A program made the translations under genes and the position numbers. This document shows positions 32,461 through 42,250 of a stretch of DNA of 63,110 nucleotides, piece by piece (position 1 is the first letter of the stretch; every line of letters starts with the position of its first letter). The stretch is taken from NCBI GenBank assembly GCA_026994195.1, contig JALWRH010000055.1, forward strand, positions 1 to 63,110, given 5' to 3'. The stretch is from Sedimenticola sp. (lineage in GTDB: Bacteria; Pseudomonadota; Gammaproteobacteria; Chromatiales; Chromatiaceae). Under the pieces are notes generated by a model, which was not told where the DNA came from, did no database searches, and was given only the letters and a program-made list of their open reading frames with translations.

Positions 32461-32910
32461 ATGGCAGACAATAATGTGGATATGGAACAGGAAATGACCC
32501 TCAATAGCGGTATTGCGGCTTTTGAAGCCAAGCATTTTGTGCGGGCGGCCGAGTTGCTCGAACCCCTGGCGGAAGGGGGAAATGCCGAGGCCCAGTACCG
32601 TGTGGCCATCATGGCGCAGAATGGCCTGGGAATGGTAGAGAACCAACTGCAGGCTTACAAGTTCATGAAAGCAGCGGCGGAAGCGGGGTTGCCTCTCGCC
32701 CAGCATGGCCTGGGATTCATGTACCTGGAAGGGGAATGCGTGGACAAGGACGGCAGCAAAGCGCTGGAATGGTTCACCAAAGGGGCGGAACAGGGATTGC
32801 AGGGTTCCATGACCACCATCGCCATGATGTACCAGGAAGGCAACGGCGTGGAAGCGGATCCGGAAAAAGCCCGGGAGTGGTTCCACAAGGCGGGTTTTGA
32901 CGAAATGTAA
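32461..32910 (+). CDS. Sel1/TPR-like repeat protein
   Basis: A 149-residue protein starting MADNNVDMEQEM with about three Sel1-type helical repeats: AEAQYRVAIMAQNGLGM, AQHGLGFMYLEGE, and MTTIAMMYQEGNGVEADPEK. Such repeats mediate protein-protein contacts. There is no signal peptide, so it is probably cytoplasmic. The ATG at 32461 is chosen over in-frame codons back to 32368 because it begins the conserved part. The function is unknown. Confidence 0.8.
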   Translation: MADNNVDMEQEMTLNSGIAAFEAKHFVRAAELLEPLAEGGNAEAQYRVAIMAQNGLGMVENQLQAYKFMKAAAEAGLPLAQHGLGFMYLEGECVDKDGSKALEWFTKGAEQGLQGSMTTIAMMYQEGNGVEADPEKAREWFHKAGFDEM

Positions 32911-32930
32911 CCCCTGCAGTCTGAGCGGCT

Positions 32931-33989
32931 TCAGGCAGTACGGCGTTTGCGCACCGCCTTGGCTAGGTCGTCCAGCAAAGGCGCGCTGTCTTCCCAGGGC
33001 AGGCAAGCGTCGGTGATGCTCTGGCCGTAAATCAGAGGTTTGCCGGGCACCAAGGGTTGGTTGCCTCCTACCAGGTGGCTTTCGATCATGGCGCCGATGA
33101 TGCGGATATCGCCGCGGGTGATCTGTCCGGCCACGTCCCGGCCCACTTCCAGCTGCTTTTCATACTGCTTGTGGCTGTTGGCGTGGCTGAAATCGATCAT
33201 GAGACGCGGTGTCAGACCGGCCTTTTCCATTTCTTCTGCCGCCAGGTTCACGGATTCCGCATCATAATTGGGGCGCTTGCCCCCGCGCAGGATGATATGG
33301 GTGTCATTGTTTCCCGTGGTGCTGAAGATGGCGGAGTGGCCTTCCTTGGTCATGGACATGAACACATGGGGGCGTTCCGCGGCGCGCATGGCGTCCACGG
33401 CCACGCGCATGGTGCCGTCTGTACCGTTCTTGAAGCCCACGGGACAGGACAGGCCAGAGGCCAGTTCCCGGTGCCCCTGGCTTTCCGTGGTGCGTGCGCC
33501 AATGGCGCCCCAGCTTACCAGGTCGGCGACATACTGGGGTGAGATGAGATCCAGGAATTCTGTGCCTGCGGGCAGCCCCATGCTGTTGATGTCCAGCAGC
33601 AGGCTGCGCGCCATTTCCAGGCCTTTGTTGATCTGGTAGCTGTCATCCAGATCCGGATCGTTGATCAGGCCTTTCCAGCCAACAGTGGTGCGCGGCTTCT
33701 CGAAATATACCCGCATCACCACCAGCAGATCATCGGCCAGTTCCTGTTTCTTCTCCATAAGGCGTCCGGCGTACTCCAGGGCGGCTTTGGGGTCATGTAC
33801 CGAACAGGGGCCGATGACGACCAGCAGGCGATCATCCTCGCCATGCAGAATGCGGTGAATCTGTTGGCGGGTTTCGTAAACGGTTCTGGCCGCTTCTTCC
33901 GTGACGGGATAACGCTCATGCAGAATCGCAGCAGGCACCACTTCCTGAGTGGCGCGGATACGCAGATTGTCTGTTGGATACTGTTGCAT
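32931..33989 (-). CDS. aroG: DAHP synthase, class I (AroG-like)
   Basis: A 352-residue enzyme for the first step of the shikimate pathway, joining phosphoenolpyruvate and erythrose 4-phosphate. VVIGPCSVHDP, EKPRTTVGWKGLINDP, GARTTESQGHRELASG and MIDFSHANSHKQ match E. coli AroG almost residue for residue. The N-terminal region that carries feedback sites is present (DNLRIRATQEVVPAAIL). Which aromatic amino acid inhibits it cannot be told from this. Confidence 0.93.
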   Translation of the reverse strand: MQQYPTDNLRIRATQEVVPAAILHERYPVTEEAARTVYETRQQIHRILHGEDDRLLVVIGPCSVHDPKAALEYAGRLMEKKQELADDLLVVMRVYFEKPRTTVGWKGLINDPDLDDSYQINKGLEMARSLLLDINSMGLPAGTEFLDLISPQYVADLVSWGAIGARTTESQGHRELASGLSCPVGFKNGTDGTMRVAVDAMRAAERPHVFMSMTKEGHSAIFSTTGNNDTHIILRGGKRPNYDAESVNLAAEEMEKAGLTPRLMIDFSHANSHKQYEKQLEVGRDVAGQITRGDIRIIGAMIESHLVGGNQPLVPGKPLIYGQSITDACLPWEDSAPLLDDLAKAVRKRRTA

Positions 33990-34049
33990 GAGCCTGTTCT
34001 ACACTTCGACGGGAAAGCAGGCAATTATAGCCTTTTGGCGCAGGGACAC

Positions 34050-35027
34050 TCAATACAGATGACAGGCAACCTGGTGAGGCAGACCATTGTTTCCTGCATC
34101 GAGGATCTTCAGCTGCGGCATGCTCTGGGCGCAAACATCCATGGCTTCCGGGCAACGGGTGCGGAAAGGGCAACCTGAAGGTGGATTGAGCGGGGAAGGC
34201 ACATCGCCCTGGAGAATCATGCGTTGCGTTTTGCTGTCCGGATCCGGCACGGGAATGGCGGACAGCAGCGCCTTGGTGTAAGGATGACGGGGTTCCCGGT
34301 ACAGATCCGTGGAAGAGGCCACTTCCACCAGCTTGCCCAGGTACATGACGCCAATCTCGTGGCTGATGTGCTGCACCACGGCCAGGTCGTGGGAGATGAA
34401 CAGGAAAGAGATGCCCAGTTCCCGCTGCAGCCGGGCGATGAGGTTGAGCACCTGGGACTGCACGGAAACGTCCAGGGCGGACACGGCCTCGTCGGCGACG
34501 ATGAACTTGGGGTCCAGGGTCAGAGCCCGGGCGATGCCGATACGCTGGCGCTGACCGCCGGAGAATTCGTGGGGATAGCGGTGTAGGACATTGGGGCGCA
34601 TGCCCACGATGTCCAGCAGTTCCAGGACTTTCTGCTTGCGGGATGCGGCGTCCCCAATGTGGTGGATCTCCAGCGGTTCGAGAAGCGTCTGCATCACCGT
34701 GCGCCGGGGGGACAGGGAGGCATAGGGGTCCTGGAAGATGATCTGCATTTCCCGGCGGTGGGCCACCAATTCCCGGGTGCTCAGGCGGCTGATGTCCGTG
34801 CCATCCAGCTGAATCTCGCCCCCCGTGGGTTCGTGCAGGCGCAGAATCGCCCGTCCCAGGGTGGATTTGCCGCAGCCGGATTCTCCCACCAGGCCAAAGG
34901 TATGCCCTCTGGGTATGCTGAAGCTCACGTCGTCCACGGCCTTGAGCTGTCCCACGGTATGGCGGAAAAAACCGCCCTTAATGGGGAAGTATTTCTTGAG
35001 ATTCCGAACTTCGAGGAGATTATTCAT
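34050..35027 (-). CDS. peptide/nickel ABC transporter ATPase (OppF/DppF-like)
   Basis: A 325-residue ATPase. Walker [10 protein letters not shown], signature [14 protein letters not shown], Walker [10 protein letters not shown], then the OppF-type C-terminal extension with [14 protein letters not shown], a four-Cys motif usual in these ATPases. The start at 35027 overlaps the previous gene's stop. It is the last gene of a five-gene operon (binding protein, two permeases, two ATPases) reading right to left. Confidence 0.9.
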   Translation of the reverse strand: MNNLLEVRNLKKYFPIKGGFFRHTVGQLKAVDDVSFSIPRGHTFGLVGESGCGKSTLGRAILRLHEPTGGEIQLDGTDISRLSTRELVAHRREMQIIFQDPYASLSPRRTVMQTLLEPLEIHHIGDAASRKQKVLELLDIVGMRPNVLHRYPHEFSGGQRQRIGIARALTLDPKFIVADEAVSALDVSVQSQVLNLIARLQRELGISFLFISHDLAVVQHISHEIGVMYLGKLVEVASSTDLYREPRHPYTKALLSAIPVPDPDSKTQRMILQGDVPSPLNPPSGCPFRTRCPEAMDVCAQSMPQLKILDAGNNGLPHQVACHLY

Positions 35028-36004
35028 AGTGTCTCTCCCACAGGGTGGAAACAGGCCACGGCCTGGTCGTTTTGCCATTGCAGGGGCGGTTCCTGCTGGT
35101 GGCAGGTCTCGTCGGCTCTGTAACAGCGGTCCACGAAGCGGCAGCCGGAGGGCAGATGCAGCAGGTCCGGCACGGTGCCGGGAATGGTGGGCAGCTCATC
35201 CAGCTTTTGTTCCCGGATGCGGGGAATGGATTTGAGCAGGCCTTCGGTATAGGGATGCCGGGGATGGTTGAACAACGGATGTATGGGCGCTTCCTCGGCT
35301 ACCCGCCCGGCATACATGACCACAGCGCGGCTACAGGTCTGGGCCACCACGCCCAGATCATGGGTGACCAGCACCACGGAGGTGTCGAATTCGTCCTGAA
35401 GTTTCACCATCTGTTCCAGCACCTGGGCCTGGGTGGTCACGTCCAGGGCCGTGGTGGGCTCGTCGGCCAGCAACAGCTTGGGATTGCAGCTCAGGGCCAT
35501 GGCGATCATCACCCGCTGGCGCATGCCGCCGGACATCTGATGAGGATATTCGTCGATGCGCTTGCCCGGTGAGGGAATGCCCACCAGAGAGAGCATCTCG
35601 ATGGCCCGCGCCCGGGCCTGTTTGCGGCTCATGCCCTGGTGGCGCATGATCACGTCCGTCATCTGGGTGGCGATAGTGAATACCGGGTTCAGGGCGGTCA
35701 TGGGCTCCTGGAAGATCATGGAGATCTCCTTGCCACGGATATGCCGGTATTCCGATTCCGGCAGCCCGGTCAGCTCCCGCCCTTCCAGCTTGATGCTGCC
35801 GGAGACGATGCGTCCGGGAGGAGAAGGAATCAACCCCAGGATGGCCAGGGAAGTCACGGACTTGCCGCAGCCGGATTCACCCACCAGGCCCAGGGTCTCG
35901 CCGGGCATGATGTCGAAACTCACTCCGTCGATGGCGCGCACGATGCCGCGTTGGGTGGAGAACTCGATAACCAGGTCTCTTACGCTGAGCAGGGGCTGGG
36001 TCAT
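35024..36004 (-). CDS. peptide/nickel ABC transporter ATPase (OppD/DppD-like)
   Basis: A 326-residue ATPase with Walker [10 protein letters not shown], signature [14 protein letters not shown] and Walker [10 protein letters not shown], plus the C-terminal oligopeptide-transporter extension. The start at 36004 follows GGAGCC; the open frame extends to 36109 only because it runs through a CCCTCTCC repeat. It pairs with the ATPase encoded next. Confidence 0.9.
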   Translation of the reverse strand: MTQPLLSVRDLVIEFSTQRGIVRAIDGVSFDIMPGETLGLVGESGCGKSVTSLAILGLIPSPPGRIVSGSIKLEGRELTGLPESEYRHIRGKEISMIFQEPMTALNPVFTIATQMTDVIMRHQGMSRKQARARAIEMLSLVGIPSPGKRIDEYPHQMSGGMRQRVMIAMALSCNPKLLLADEPTTALDVTTQAQVLEQMVKLQDEFDTSVVLVTHDLGVVAQTCSRAVVMYAGRVAEEAPIHPLFNHPRHPYTEGLLKSIPRIREQKLDELPTIPGTVPDLLHLPSGCRFVDRCYRADETCHQQEPPLQWQNDQAVACFHPVGETL

Positions 36005-36026
36005 GGCTGGCTCCTGGGGTTTGATG

Positions 36027-36139
36027 CCCTCTCCCTGTCCCTCTCCCGTAAGCGGGAGAGGGGACCCAAGCCCTGACATAGGCGGTAAACCAACTCCCTC
36101 TCCCCCCACCGGGGGGAGAGGGTTGGGGAGATGGGGGGA
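36027..36139. repeat. CCCTCTCC-type palindromic repeats, two copies
   Basis: Two copies of the family seen at 8-97 and 1374. One pairs CCCTCTCCC with GGGAGAGGG (36040-36064), the other CCCTCTCCCCCC with GGGGGGAGAGGG (36095-36122), and the GGTTGGGGAGATGGGGGG tail follows the second. They separate two genes of the ABC operon, and could reduce or stabilise the downstream ATPase messages. Confidence 0.75.
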
Positions 36140-36152
36140 TAATCAATAGTCC

Positions 36153-37040
36153 TCATGCGCTCACCTTCTTCGGGTCCAGGGCGTCCTGCAGGGAATCGGA
36201 GAACATATTGAAGGCCATCACCAGCACGAACAGGAATACCGAGGCGGTGATGAAATTGGAATAGTGCCCGGCCTGCACTTCCTGGGTGGACTCGGCAATC
36301 ATCAGGCCCCAGGAGACGCCATCCACCACTCCCAGCCCCAGGAAGCTCAGGATGACTTCGGATTTGATGGCGCCAACGAACACGATGGTGGCCTGCACCA
36401 GCAGGATGTGGAAGGTGTTGGGGGTGATATGGCGGAAAATGATCAGCCGCTGGGGCAGGCCGATGGCCCGGGCGGCTTCCACGAATTCGAAGTTCTTCAG
36501 CTTGATGACCTCACCGCGCACCAGGCGCGCCGTAGTGGTCCAGAAAGTGGCGATCATGGCCACGTGCATGGAATAGGCATAGCCCTGCAGGGAATAGGCG
36601 ATGGCGGCCACGAACAGGTAGAAGGGAATGGAATCCAGCACTCCCATGAGCCACAGGATGAGTTCGTCCACCCAGGTGTTGGTGAAGTAGCCCGACAGGG
36701 CGCCCAGAAAGCCCCCCAGAATCGTGGAGAGTATGGCTACCACCATGCCCACTTCAAATGCGGTCTTGGTGCTGTAGATGGCGCGCTCGAAAATGTCCTG
36801 GCCGATGATGTTGGTGCCTGCCCAGTGTTCGGCGGAAGGGGGCGCCCACATGGGACCCTCGATACCGCTCCAGTTCTGGCCCCACAGTCCGGCCCAGACG
36901 CCCAGAGCGATGAGCAGGAAGAAAATGACCACCCCCAGGGAAACCATGCCGATGCGGTCGCGGCGGAATTTGTACCAGGCCTTGCCCCAGAGGGATTCGC
37001 TTTCCCTGGCTCCAGGGATGTCGTCAGTCAGTGTATTCAT
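36153..37040 (-). CDS. peptide/nickel ABC transporter permease (OppC/DppC-like)
   Basis: A 295-residue permease with about six membrane segments and a long N-terminal cytoplasmic/first-loop part (WGKAWYKFRRDRIGM). The EAARAIGLPQRLIIFRHITPN stretch is the EAA loop that docks on the ATPase, and LGLGVVDGVSWGLMI is typical of OppC. The start overlaps the stop of the first permease gene (ATGA). Confidence 0.9.
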   Translation of the reverse strand: MNTLTDDIPGARESESLWGKAWYKFRRDRIGMVSLGVVIFFLLIALGVWAGLWGQNWSGIEGPMWAPPSAEHWAGTNIIGQDIFERAIYSTKTAFEVGMVVAILSTILGGFLGALSGYFTNTWVDELILWLMGVLDSIPFYLFVAAIAYSLQGYAYSMHVAMIATFWTTTARLVRGEVIKLKNFEFVEAARAIGLPQRLIIFRHITPNTFHILLVQATIVFVGAIKSEVILSFLGLGVVDGVSWGLMIAESTQEVQAGHYSNFITASVFLFVLVMAFNMFSDSLQDALDPKKVSA

Positions 37041-37990
37041 TTCAGGGACACTCGCGGATCCACCAGTTTGTAGAAGATGTCGTTGAGAATCAGCACCACC
37101 ACGAAGAGCACGGCGGTGATGCCCACTACAGCCTTCAGAATAGGCTGGTCGCCGGTAGTGATGGCGTCATAGGTCACCAGGCCCACGCCGGGGATGCCGA
37201 AATAGCTTTCCAGCAGCAAGGAGCCGGAGATCACTACCAGGGGAATGGAGAACATGATGCGGGTAATGATGGGAATCATGGCGTTCTTCAGGATGTGCTT
37301 GAACAGCAGCTCTCCCGGCGGCGTGCCGAAAGCCTTGGCCGTGCGCACATGGTCCCTGCCCATCTCCTCGACGATTACGGCCCGGTAGAAACGGGTGTTG
37401 TAGCCCAGGGCGACGAACACAGTAGCCAGAGTGGGTACAGTCACATAGCGCAAATAGTCCCAGAAGTTGTACACGTTCCAGCCCCGCACCGGAAACCAGC
37501 CCAGGCCGTCATTGGAGGAAAAAATGATCTGGAAGGCGATGATGACGATGAGAAAACTCACGCTCATGCCCACCACCGAGCCGCCCATGATGAATTTGTC
37601 CCACCAGCGGCCCCGGTGATAGGCGGCAACCAGGGCCAGGGCAATTCCCAATAAGTTTCCGAGGACAAAACCGGGAATGATCAGAGCCAGTGAGATAGGC
37701 ACCGTGCGCGCCAGGATGCTGTTCACCCGCTCGCCGGTGGAGTCGGAATAGCCGAAGTCGAAAGTCACCAGCTCCTTCAGGTATTCCAGATAGCGGGTCA
37801 CGAAAGGCTTGTCGTAACCGAGCTGGTGACGCACTTCCTGGATCTGTTCCGGGGTGGGGTTCTTGCCCACCAGTTCGTAGGTCTTGTCCGGGCCGAAATA
37901 GACCATGAGCAGGAAACTGATCAGGGTCACACCGATGATCAGGGGAATGCCGGTGATGAACTTGCGCAGGGCGTACTGGAGGATTTCCAT
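37037..37990 (-). CDS. peptide/nickel ABC transporter permease (OppB/DppB-like)
   Basis: A 317-residue permease with the family N-terminus (LQYALRKFITGIPLIIGVTL) and the long first periplasmic loop. The EAA region is DHVRTAKAFGTPPGELLFKH. The start at 37990 is preceded by GGAGCAAACC; an in-frame ATG at 38011 is less well placed. It follows the binding-protein gene with a 102-base gap containing an inverted repeat pair. Confidence 0.9.
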   Translation of the reverse strand: MEILQYALRKFITGIPLIIGVTLISFLLMVYFGPDKTYELVGKNPTPEQIQEVRHQLGYDKPFVTRYLEYLKELVTFDFGYSDSTGERVNSILARTVPISLALIIPGFVLGNLLGIALALVAAYHRGRWWDKFIMGGSVVGMSVSFLIVIIAFQIIFSSNDGLGWFPVRGWNVYNFWDYLRYVTVPTLATVFVALGYNTRFYRAVIVEEMGRDHVRTAKAFGTPPGELLFKHILKNAMIPIITRIMFSIPLVVISGSLLLESYFGIPGVGLVTYDAITTGDQPILKAVVGITAVLFVVVLILNDIFYKLVDPRVSLK

Positions 37991-38011
37991 GGTTTGCTCC
38001 CTAATCGCCAT

Positions 38012-38080
38012 GTAGGTCGGACTTCAGTCCGACAACAATGCCTGAATCAAGCTCTGATGTCGGACTGAAGTCCGACCTAC
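38012..38080. repeat. inverted pair of GTAGGTCGGACTTCAGTCCGACA repeats
   Basis: GTAGGTCGGACTTCAGTCC at 38012 is mirrored by GGACTGAAGTCCGACCTAC ending at 38080, about 23 bases apart from arm to arm. It belongs to the same family as the element at 2581. On RNA this forms a very long hairpin between the binding-protein gene and the first permease gene, a common place for differential mRNA decay. Confidence 0.8.
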
Positions 38081-38092
38081 GGGGTTGGGTCG

Positions 38093-39883
38093 TCATTTCT
38101 GCGCCTCCTTCACGTCCACGAACTTGAGATGGAAACCGCCCACAATGGACTGGTCAGGAAAGCTTATGACATCCTTGTGCCAGAGGAATATCTGCCGACG
38201 GGACAGACCGGAGATGGTCACGCAGGCATCCTGGACGATCTGGTTCATACGGCGGTACAAGCGGGTGCGTTCTGGAGACTGCTGCATGACCGAGGTCTTT
38301 TCATACAGCCGGTTATATTCCGGATCGTTAAAATTGGCGTTGTTGGATCCTGGTGAGCCATTGGGCCCGTAAAACAGCTGCAAGGTGTTTTCTGCGTCAG
38401 GATAGTCCAGCCCCCAGCCCATGCCTACGATCTTGATCTTGGCCTTTTTCACCGCGCGGTTGAAGTCACCGAAAGAGGCGTAGGCGTCAAGTTTCACTTT
38501 TTCCTTGGGATAGCCGATTTTCATCAGCCAGCCGCGGAACTGCTCGAACATCTGTCTTGTATCCACCTGGGCGACACCGCCGTAAGTGAGGGTGGGCAGA
38601 GATTCCGTTGTCCAACCGGCCTCTTCAAGCAACTTACGGCCTTTGGCCGGGTCGTGCCGCAGGGATTCGCGGGAGGCCTTGGGATCATATTCCGGCACCA
38701 CAGGCGGGATAATGCCAGGGAACACAAAGCCCATGTCGTTGTAGAATTTTTTGTTACGGTCATCCCAATCGTATGCGTAACGGATAGCACAGCGCAGGGC
38801 ATGGTTCATCTCCTCGCGCTTCTTGTCCTTGTTATAACCAATTTCCGGATCACGCATATTGAAATCCGTATGCACGAAGCCGTTTTCGTAACCGGAAGTC
38901 ATAAAGTATTTTTCCGCGTATTCCGGCTTGAGGACGATGTCGGGTTGTTTCTGGGCCAATACATCGTCCAGCAGTTCCTTGGGGATGCCGGCGTATTGAA
39001 TTTCATCGCCCTTGGTAAAGGAGTTCCAGCGGGACAGGGATTGCTTGATGAAGTGAATTTCCAGACGGTCCACCAGGGGTGGGATCTTGCCATCGATTTC
39101 CTTGATGCCGTATTTGCCGTGGATGGCTTCGTCATAGCCTTCGTAGGCCAGGTCTATGGGTTCCCTGCGGTACTTGGGATTGCGCAGCAGTACCACGCCA
39201 ACGGAATCGAAACGCTGCAGTTTGAAGGGGCCGGAGCCCACGGGATGCACCGAGAACTCCCTGCCATAGTATTCCACCGCCTCCCGGGGCACGATGGCGG
39301 CATAGCCCTGGGCCAGGGTATGCACCAGCTGGGGGAAAGGCTTGTTGAGGATGATCTGGATGGTGTAGCGGTCCAGGGCTTTGAGTCCTTCCACTTCCCT
39401 GTCGTAGTCGGAACCGGCTTTTTTCCAGGCCTCCATGCCCTTGATGCGCCCGGCCCAGAACCAGCTGCCCTGGGAGCGGGTCTTGGGATCGAAATGGCGT
39501 TTCATGGAATAGACGAAGTCAGCAGCCGTTACTTCCCGTCCCTTGCCGTTGGGAAAGGCCGGGTCATCGATGAATTCCACGCCCTTTTTGATGCGGATGG
39601 TATAGGTCAGACCGTCTTCGGAAACCTCTGGCAGGGCTTCCGCCAGATTGGGTGCGATCTGGTAGGGACGGGCCAGATACTTGTATCTGTATAGCGTGTC
39701 ATAGACATTCACCACCACATGGTTGGCATAAAGGGTGGCGCTTTGGGCCGGATCGATGCTGGTGGGGGAGCCGGTCAGGGAATGGCGATAGATCTTCATG
39801 CCTGCCGTATCAGGACCGTCGGTGCAGCCTCCCAGCAGCAGGATGAAAATCAGTGTCAGCAGTGCGCGGATTCGTTTTGACAT
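38093..39883 (-). CDS. ABC transporter substrate-binding lipoprotein (SBP_bac_5)
   Basis: A 596-residue binding protein of the peptide/nickel/oligosaccharide type. The signal ends in a lipobox, LLLGGC at about residues 16-21, so the mature protein is lipid-anchored. GSPTSIDPAQSATLYANHVV and GYAAIVPREAVEYYGREF are in the usual conserved places. The start at 39883 gives a normal lipoprotein signal; the open frame extends to 40024 without one. First gene of the operon, so its messages lie ahead of the inverted repeat at 38012. Confidence 0.88.
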   Translation of the reverse strand: MSKRIRALLTLIFILLLGGCTDGPDTAGMKIYRHSLTGSPTSIDPAQSATLYANHVVVNVYDTLYRYKYLARPYQIAPNLAEALPEVSEDGLTYTIRIKKGVEFIDDPAFPNGKGREVTAADFVYSMKRHFDPKTRSQGSWFWAGRIKGMEAWKKAGSDYDREVEGLKALDRYTIQIILNKPFPQLVHTLAQGYAAIVPREAVEYYGREFSVHPVGSGPFKLQRFDSVGVVLLRNPKYRREPIDLAYEGYDEAIHGKYGIKEIDGKIPPLVDRLEIHFIKQSLSRWNSFTKGDEIQYAGIPKELLDDVLAQKQPDIVLKPEYAEKYFMTSGYENGFVHTDFNMRDPEIGYNKDKKREEMNHALRCAIRYAYDWDDRNKKFYNDMGFVFPGIIPPVVPEYDPKASRESLRHDPAKGRKLLEEAGWTTESLPTLTYGGVAQVDTRQMFEQFRGWLMKIGYPKEKVKLDAYASFGDFNRAVKKAKIKIVGMGWGLDYPDAENTLQLFYGPNGSPGSNNANFNDPEYNRLYEKTSVMQQSPERTRLYRRMNQIVQDACVTISGLSRRQIFLWHKDVISFPDQSIVGGFHLKFVDVKEAQK

Positions 39884-40065
39884 GGATAGCCATGTTTTCA
39901 AAGTATCACAAGAGCGCGAGTATAACGGGTTCATTGCCAAGGGAAAATTGTTTTTGTCCGGGCTGGTGTTTTTTCTTTCCCAAAAAAAATGGGAAAGTCG
40001 GCCAGGGAATGCACAGGGTTGCAAGGTTCCTCAAAAGCTCGGCAAAGATGGTAAAATAAGCGGCT

Positions 40066-40896
40066 ATGTCTTTGAAATATGATCTTCACAGCCATTCCAC
40101 CGTTTCCGATGGAACCCTGACCCCTGGCGAACTGGTGGCGCTGGCGGCGGATTCCGGTGTGGATGTGCTGGCACTGACGGATCACGACAATGTATCCGGT
40201 ATGCCTGAAGCCCGGGTGGTGGCGCAGGAAAAGGGCATCAGGCTGATTCCCGGCGTGGAAGTGTCGGTGAGCTGGAATGGGTATACCGTCCATATTTTGG
40301 GGCTGAATATCGATCCAGAAGCAGAGGATCTGCTTGCCGGTCTGCAGCAGCTTTGTGATTACCGCCGCTGGCGGGCGGAGGAAATCGGGCGCAGACTGGC
40401 GAAGAAAGGGATTCCCGGTGCTTATGAAGGTGCTTGCGCTCTGGCCACCGGCGCCTTGGTGGGGCGGCTGCATTTTGCCCGTTTCCTGGTGCAGCAGGGG
40501 CATGCCCAGGACATCAAAAGAGTTTTCCAAAAATATCTGGTGAAGGGTAAGCCCGGTTACGTGAACGGTGAATGGGCCGGGCTGGAAGATGCCCTGGACT
40601 GGATATGCAAGGCCGGAGGCATGGCGGTCATCGCCCATCCGGCGCGCTACAACATGACCCGGGGAAAACTCAGACGGCTGATTGGAGAATTCAAGGAACT
40701 GGGCGGCCGGGGGCTGGAAGTGGTTTCCGGCAGTCACAGCAAGGACGAATATTTCACCATGGCGCGTCATGCGCAGGATTTTGCGCTTTTGGCATCGGCG
40801 GGCTCTGATTTTCATGGCCCGGAAAACCCCTGGATTAACCTGGGCCAGTTGCCGGATTTGCCTCCGGGCAGCGAGCCCGTATGGAATCATTTTTGA
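40066..40896 (+). CDS. rnm: PHP-domain phosphoesterase (RNase AM/YciV-like)
   Basis: A 276-residue PHP-domain protein starting YDLHSHSTVSDGTLTP, with the metal-binding motifs ALTDHDNVSG, PGVEVSV, VIAHPARY and GSDFHGPE. The closest known role is YciV/RNase AM, a 5'-3' exoribonuclease that trims rRNA 5' ends and hydrolyses pAp. It lies directly upstream of yciO, as in E. coli, which supports that assignment. Confidence 0.88.
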   Translation: MSLKYDLHSHSTVSDGTLTPGELVALAADSGVDVLALTDHDNVSGMPEARVVAQEKGIRLIPGVEVSVSWNGYTVHILGLNIDPEAEDLLAGLQQLCDYRRWRAEEIGRRLAKKGIPGAYEGACALATGALVGRLHFARFLVQQGHAQDIKRVFQKYLVKGKPGYVNGEWAGLEDALDWICKAGGMAVIAHPARYNMTRGKLRRLIGEFKELGGRGLEVVSGSHSKDEYFTMARHAQDFALLASAGSDFHGPENPWINLGQLPDLPPGSEPVWNHF

Positions 40897-40897
40897 T

Positions 40898-41518
40898 ATG
40901 GCACAGTTTTTTCAGATACATCCGGAAAACCCTCAAGCCCGCCTGGTGCGCCAGGCGGTGGATATCCTGCAGGACGGAGGCGTCATCGTCTATCCCACGG
41001 ATTCCAGCTACGCCATTGGTTGTCACATTGGCGACAAGCATGCCCTGGGCCGGATCCGCCAGATCCGCCGTCTGGATGACAAACACAATTTCACTCTGGT
41101 GTGCCGGGACCTGTCGGAGATCTCCAATTACACCAAGCTGGATAACCAGCAGTACCGCCTCATAAAGAGCCTCACTCCCGGGCCTTACACCTTTATACTC
41201 AAGGCCACCAAGCAGGTGCCCAAGCGCCTCATGCATCCCAAGCGCAAGACCATCGGTATCCGCATTCCCGACAACCGTATCGCCCTGGCCTTGCTGGAGG
41301 ATCTGAACGAACCCATTCTCAGCAGCACCCTGATCCTGCCTGGGGACGACATGCCTCTCATGGATCCTTATGATATGAAAGATCTCCTCGGAAACCAGGT
41401 GGATCTCATCATCGACGGGGGCTATTGCGGCTACGATCCCACCACGGTCATCGTCATGGAAGACGACGAGCCCTGGGTGGCCCGCCAGGGCAAGGGCGAT
41501 ACCCATCTGTTTGATTGA
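40898..41518 (+). CDS. yciO: YciO-family (YrdC/Sua5-like) protein
   Basis: A 206-residue protein of the YciO branch of the Sua5/YrdC family. GGVIVYPTDSSYAIGCHI, RIRQIRRLDDKHNFTLVCRD and the PGPYTFILKATKQVPKRLMH motif are typical. YrdC makes threonylcarbamoyl-AMP for tRNA t6A; YciO's precise role is less settled. The ATG at 40898 is one base after the PHP gene's stop; a longer frame to 40682 lies inside that gene. Confidence 0.9.
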   Translation: MAQFFQIHPENPQARLVRQAVDILQDGGVIVYPTDSSYAIGCHIGDKHALGRIRQIRRLDDKHNFTLVCRDLSEISNYTKLDNQQYRLIKSLTPGPYTFILKATKQVPKRLMHPKRKTIGIRIPDNRIALALLEDLNEPILSSTLILPGDDMPLMDPYDMKDLLGNQVDLIIDGGYCGYDPTTVIVMEDDEPWVARQGKGDTHLFD

Positions 41519-41532
41519 GCTATAATCGCCCG

Positions 41533-42210
41533 ATGCCACAAGAACTCAATCTCATACAACAGCTGGTGGTGTTCGTCCTGCCACTCATCTTCGCCATTAC
41601 CGTGCACGAGGCCGCTCACGGCTGGGTGGCGGACCGGCTCGGGGATCATACGGCCCGGTCCATGGGACGGGTGACCCTCAATCCCATCCCGCATATCGAC
41701 CCGGTAGGCACTATCATCGTGCCCCTGGCCCTGTACGCCATGACCATCCTGGCTGGTGGTGTCGGGCTGATCTTCGGCTGGGCCAAGCCTGTGCCCATCA
41801 ACCCGCGTAATTTCAAGAACTACCGGCGAGACATGGCGCTCACGGCGGCGGCTGGCCCTGTTTCCAATTTCGTCATGCTGCTCATCTGGGCCGTGTTGTT
41901 GCGCCTGTCAGTGGGCATGGGCGCCTCAGCTGGCTGGCTCGCCGAACCCCTGCGCTACATGGCGCATGGTGGCATAGTGATCAATGCCATCCTCATGGTG
42001 CTGAACCTTCTGCCCATACTGCCCCTGGATGGAGGCCGGGTGCTGGCCTCCCTGCTGCCTCCCAAGCTCTCCTTCTCATATGCCAAACTGGAACCCTGGG
42101 GCCTGTTCATCCTTATTGGCCTGATGGTCACCGGCATACTCTGGCCCATTATGGCGCCCATGCTGCAACTGGTGCAGGGCCTGGCCTATTCCGTTGCAGG
42201 GCTCCTCTGA
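41533..42210 (+). CDS. site-2 protease family (M50B) membrane metalloprotease
   Basis: A 225-residue membrane protein. The zinc motif HEAAH is in the first membrane helix (FAITVHEAAHGWVADRLGD) and LPLDGGRVLASLLP in a later helix supplies the third ligand. Members cut transmembrane proteins within the bilayer. This short form has no PDZ domain, unlike RseP. The start at 41533 begins MPQELNL; an upstream TTG at 41515 overlaps yciO. Confidence 0.87.
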   Translation: MPQELNLIQQLVVFVLPLIFAITVHEAAHGWVADRLGDHTARSMGRVTLNPIPHIDPVGTIIVPLALYAMTILAGGVGLIFGWAKPVPINPRNFKNYRRDMALTAAAGPVSNFVMLLIWAVLLRLSVGMGASAGWLAEPLRYMAHGGIVINAILMVLNLLPILPLDGGRVLASLLPPKLSFSYAKLEPWGLFILIGLMVTGILWPIMAPMLQLVQGLAYSVAGLL

Positions 42211-42250
42211 TCTTGGCAACATCTGAATTACTGAATCAATCGGGAAAACC

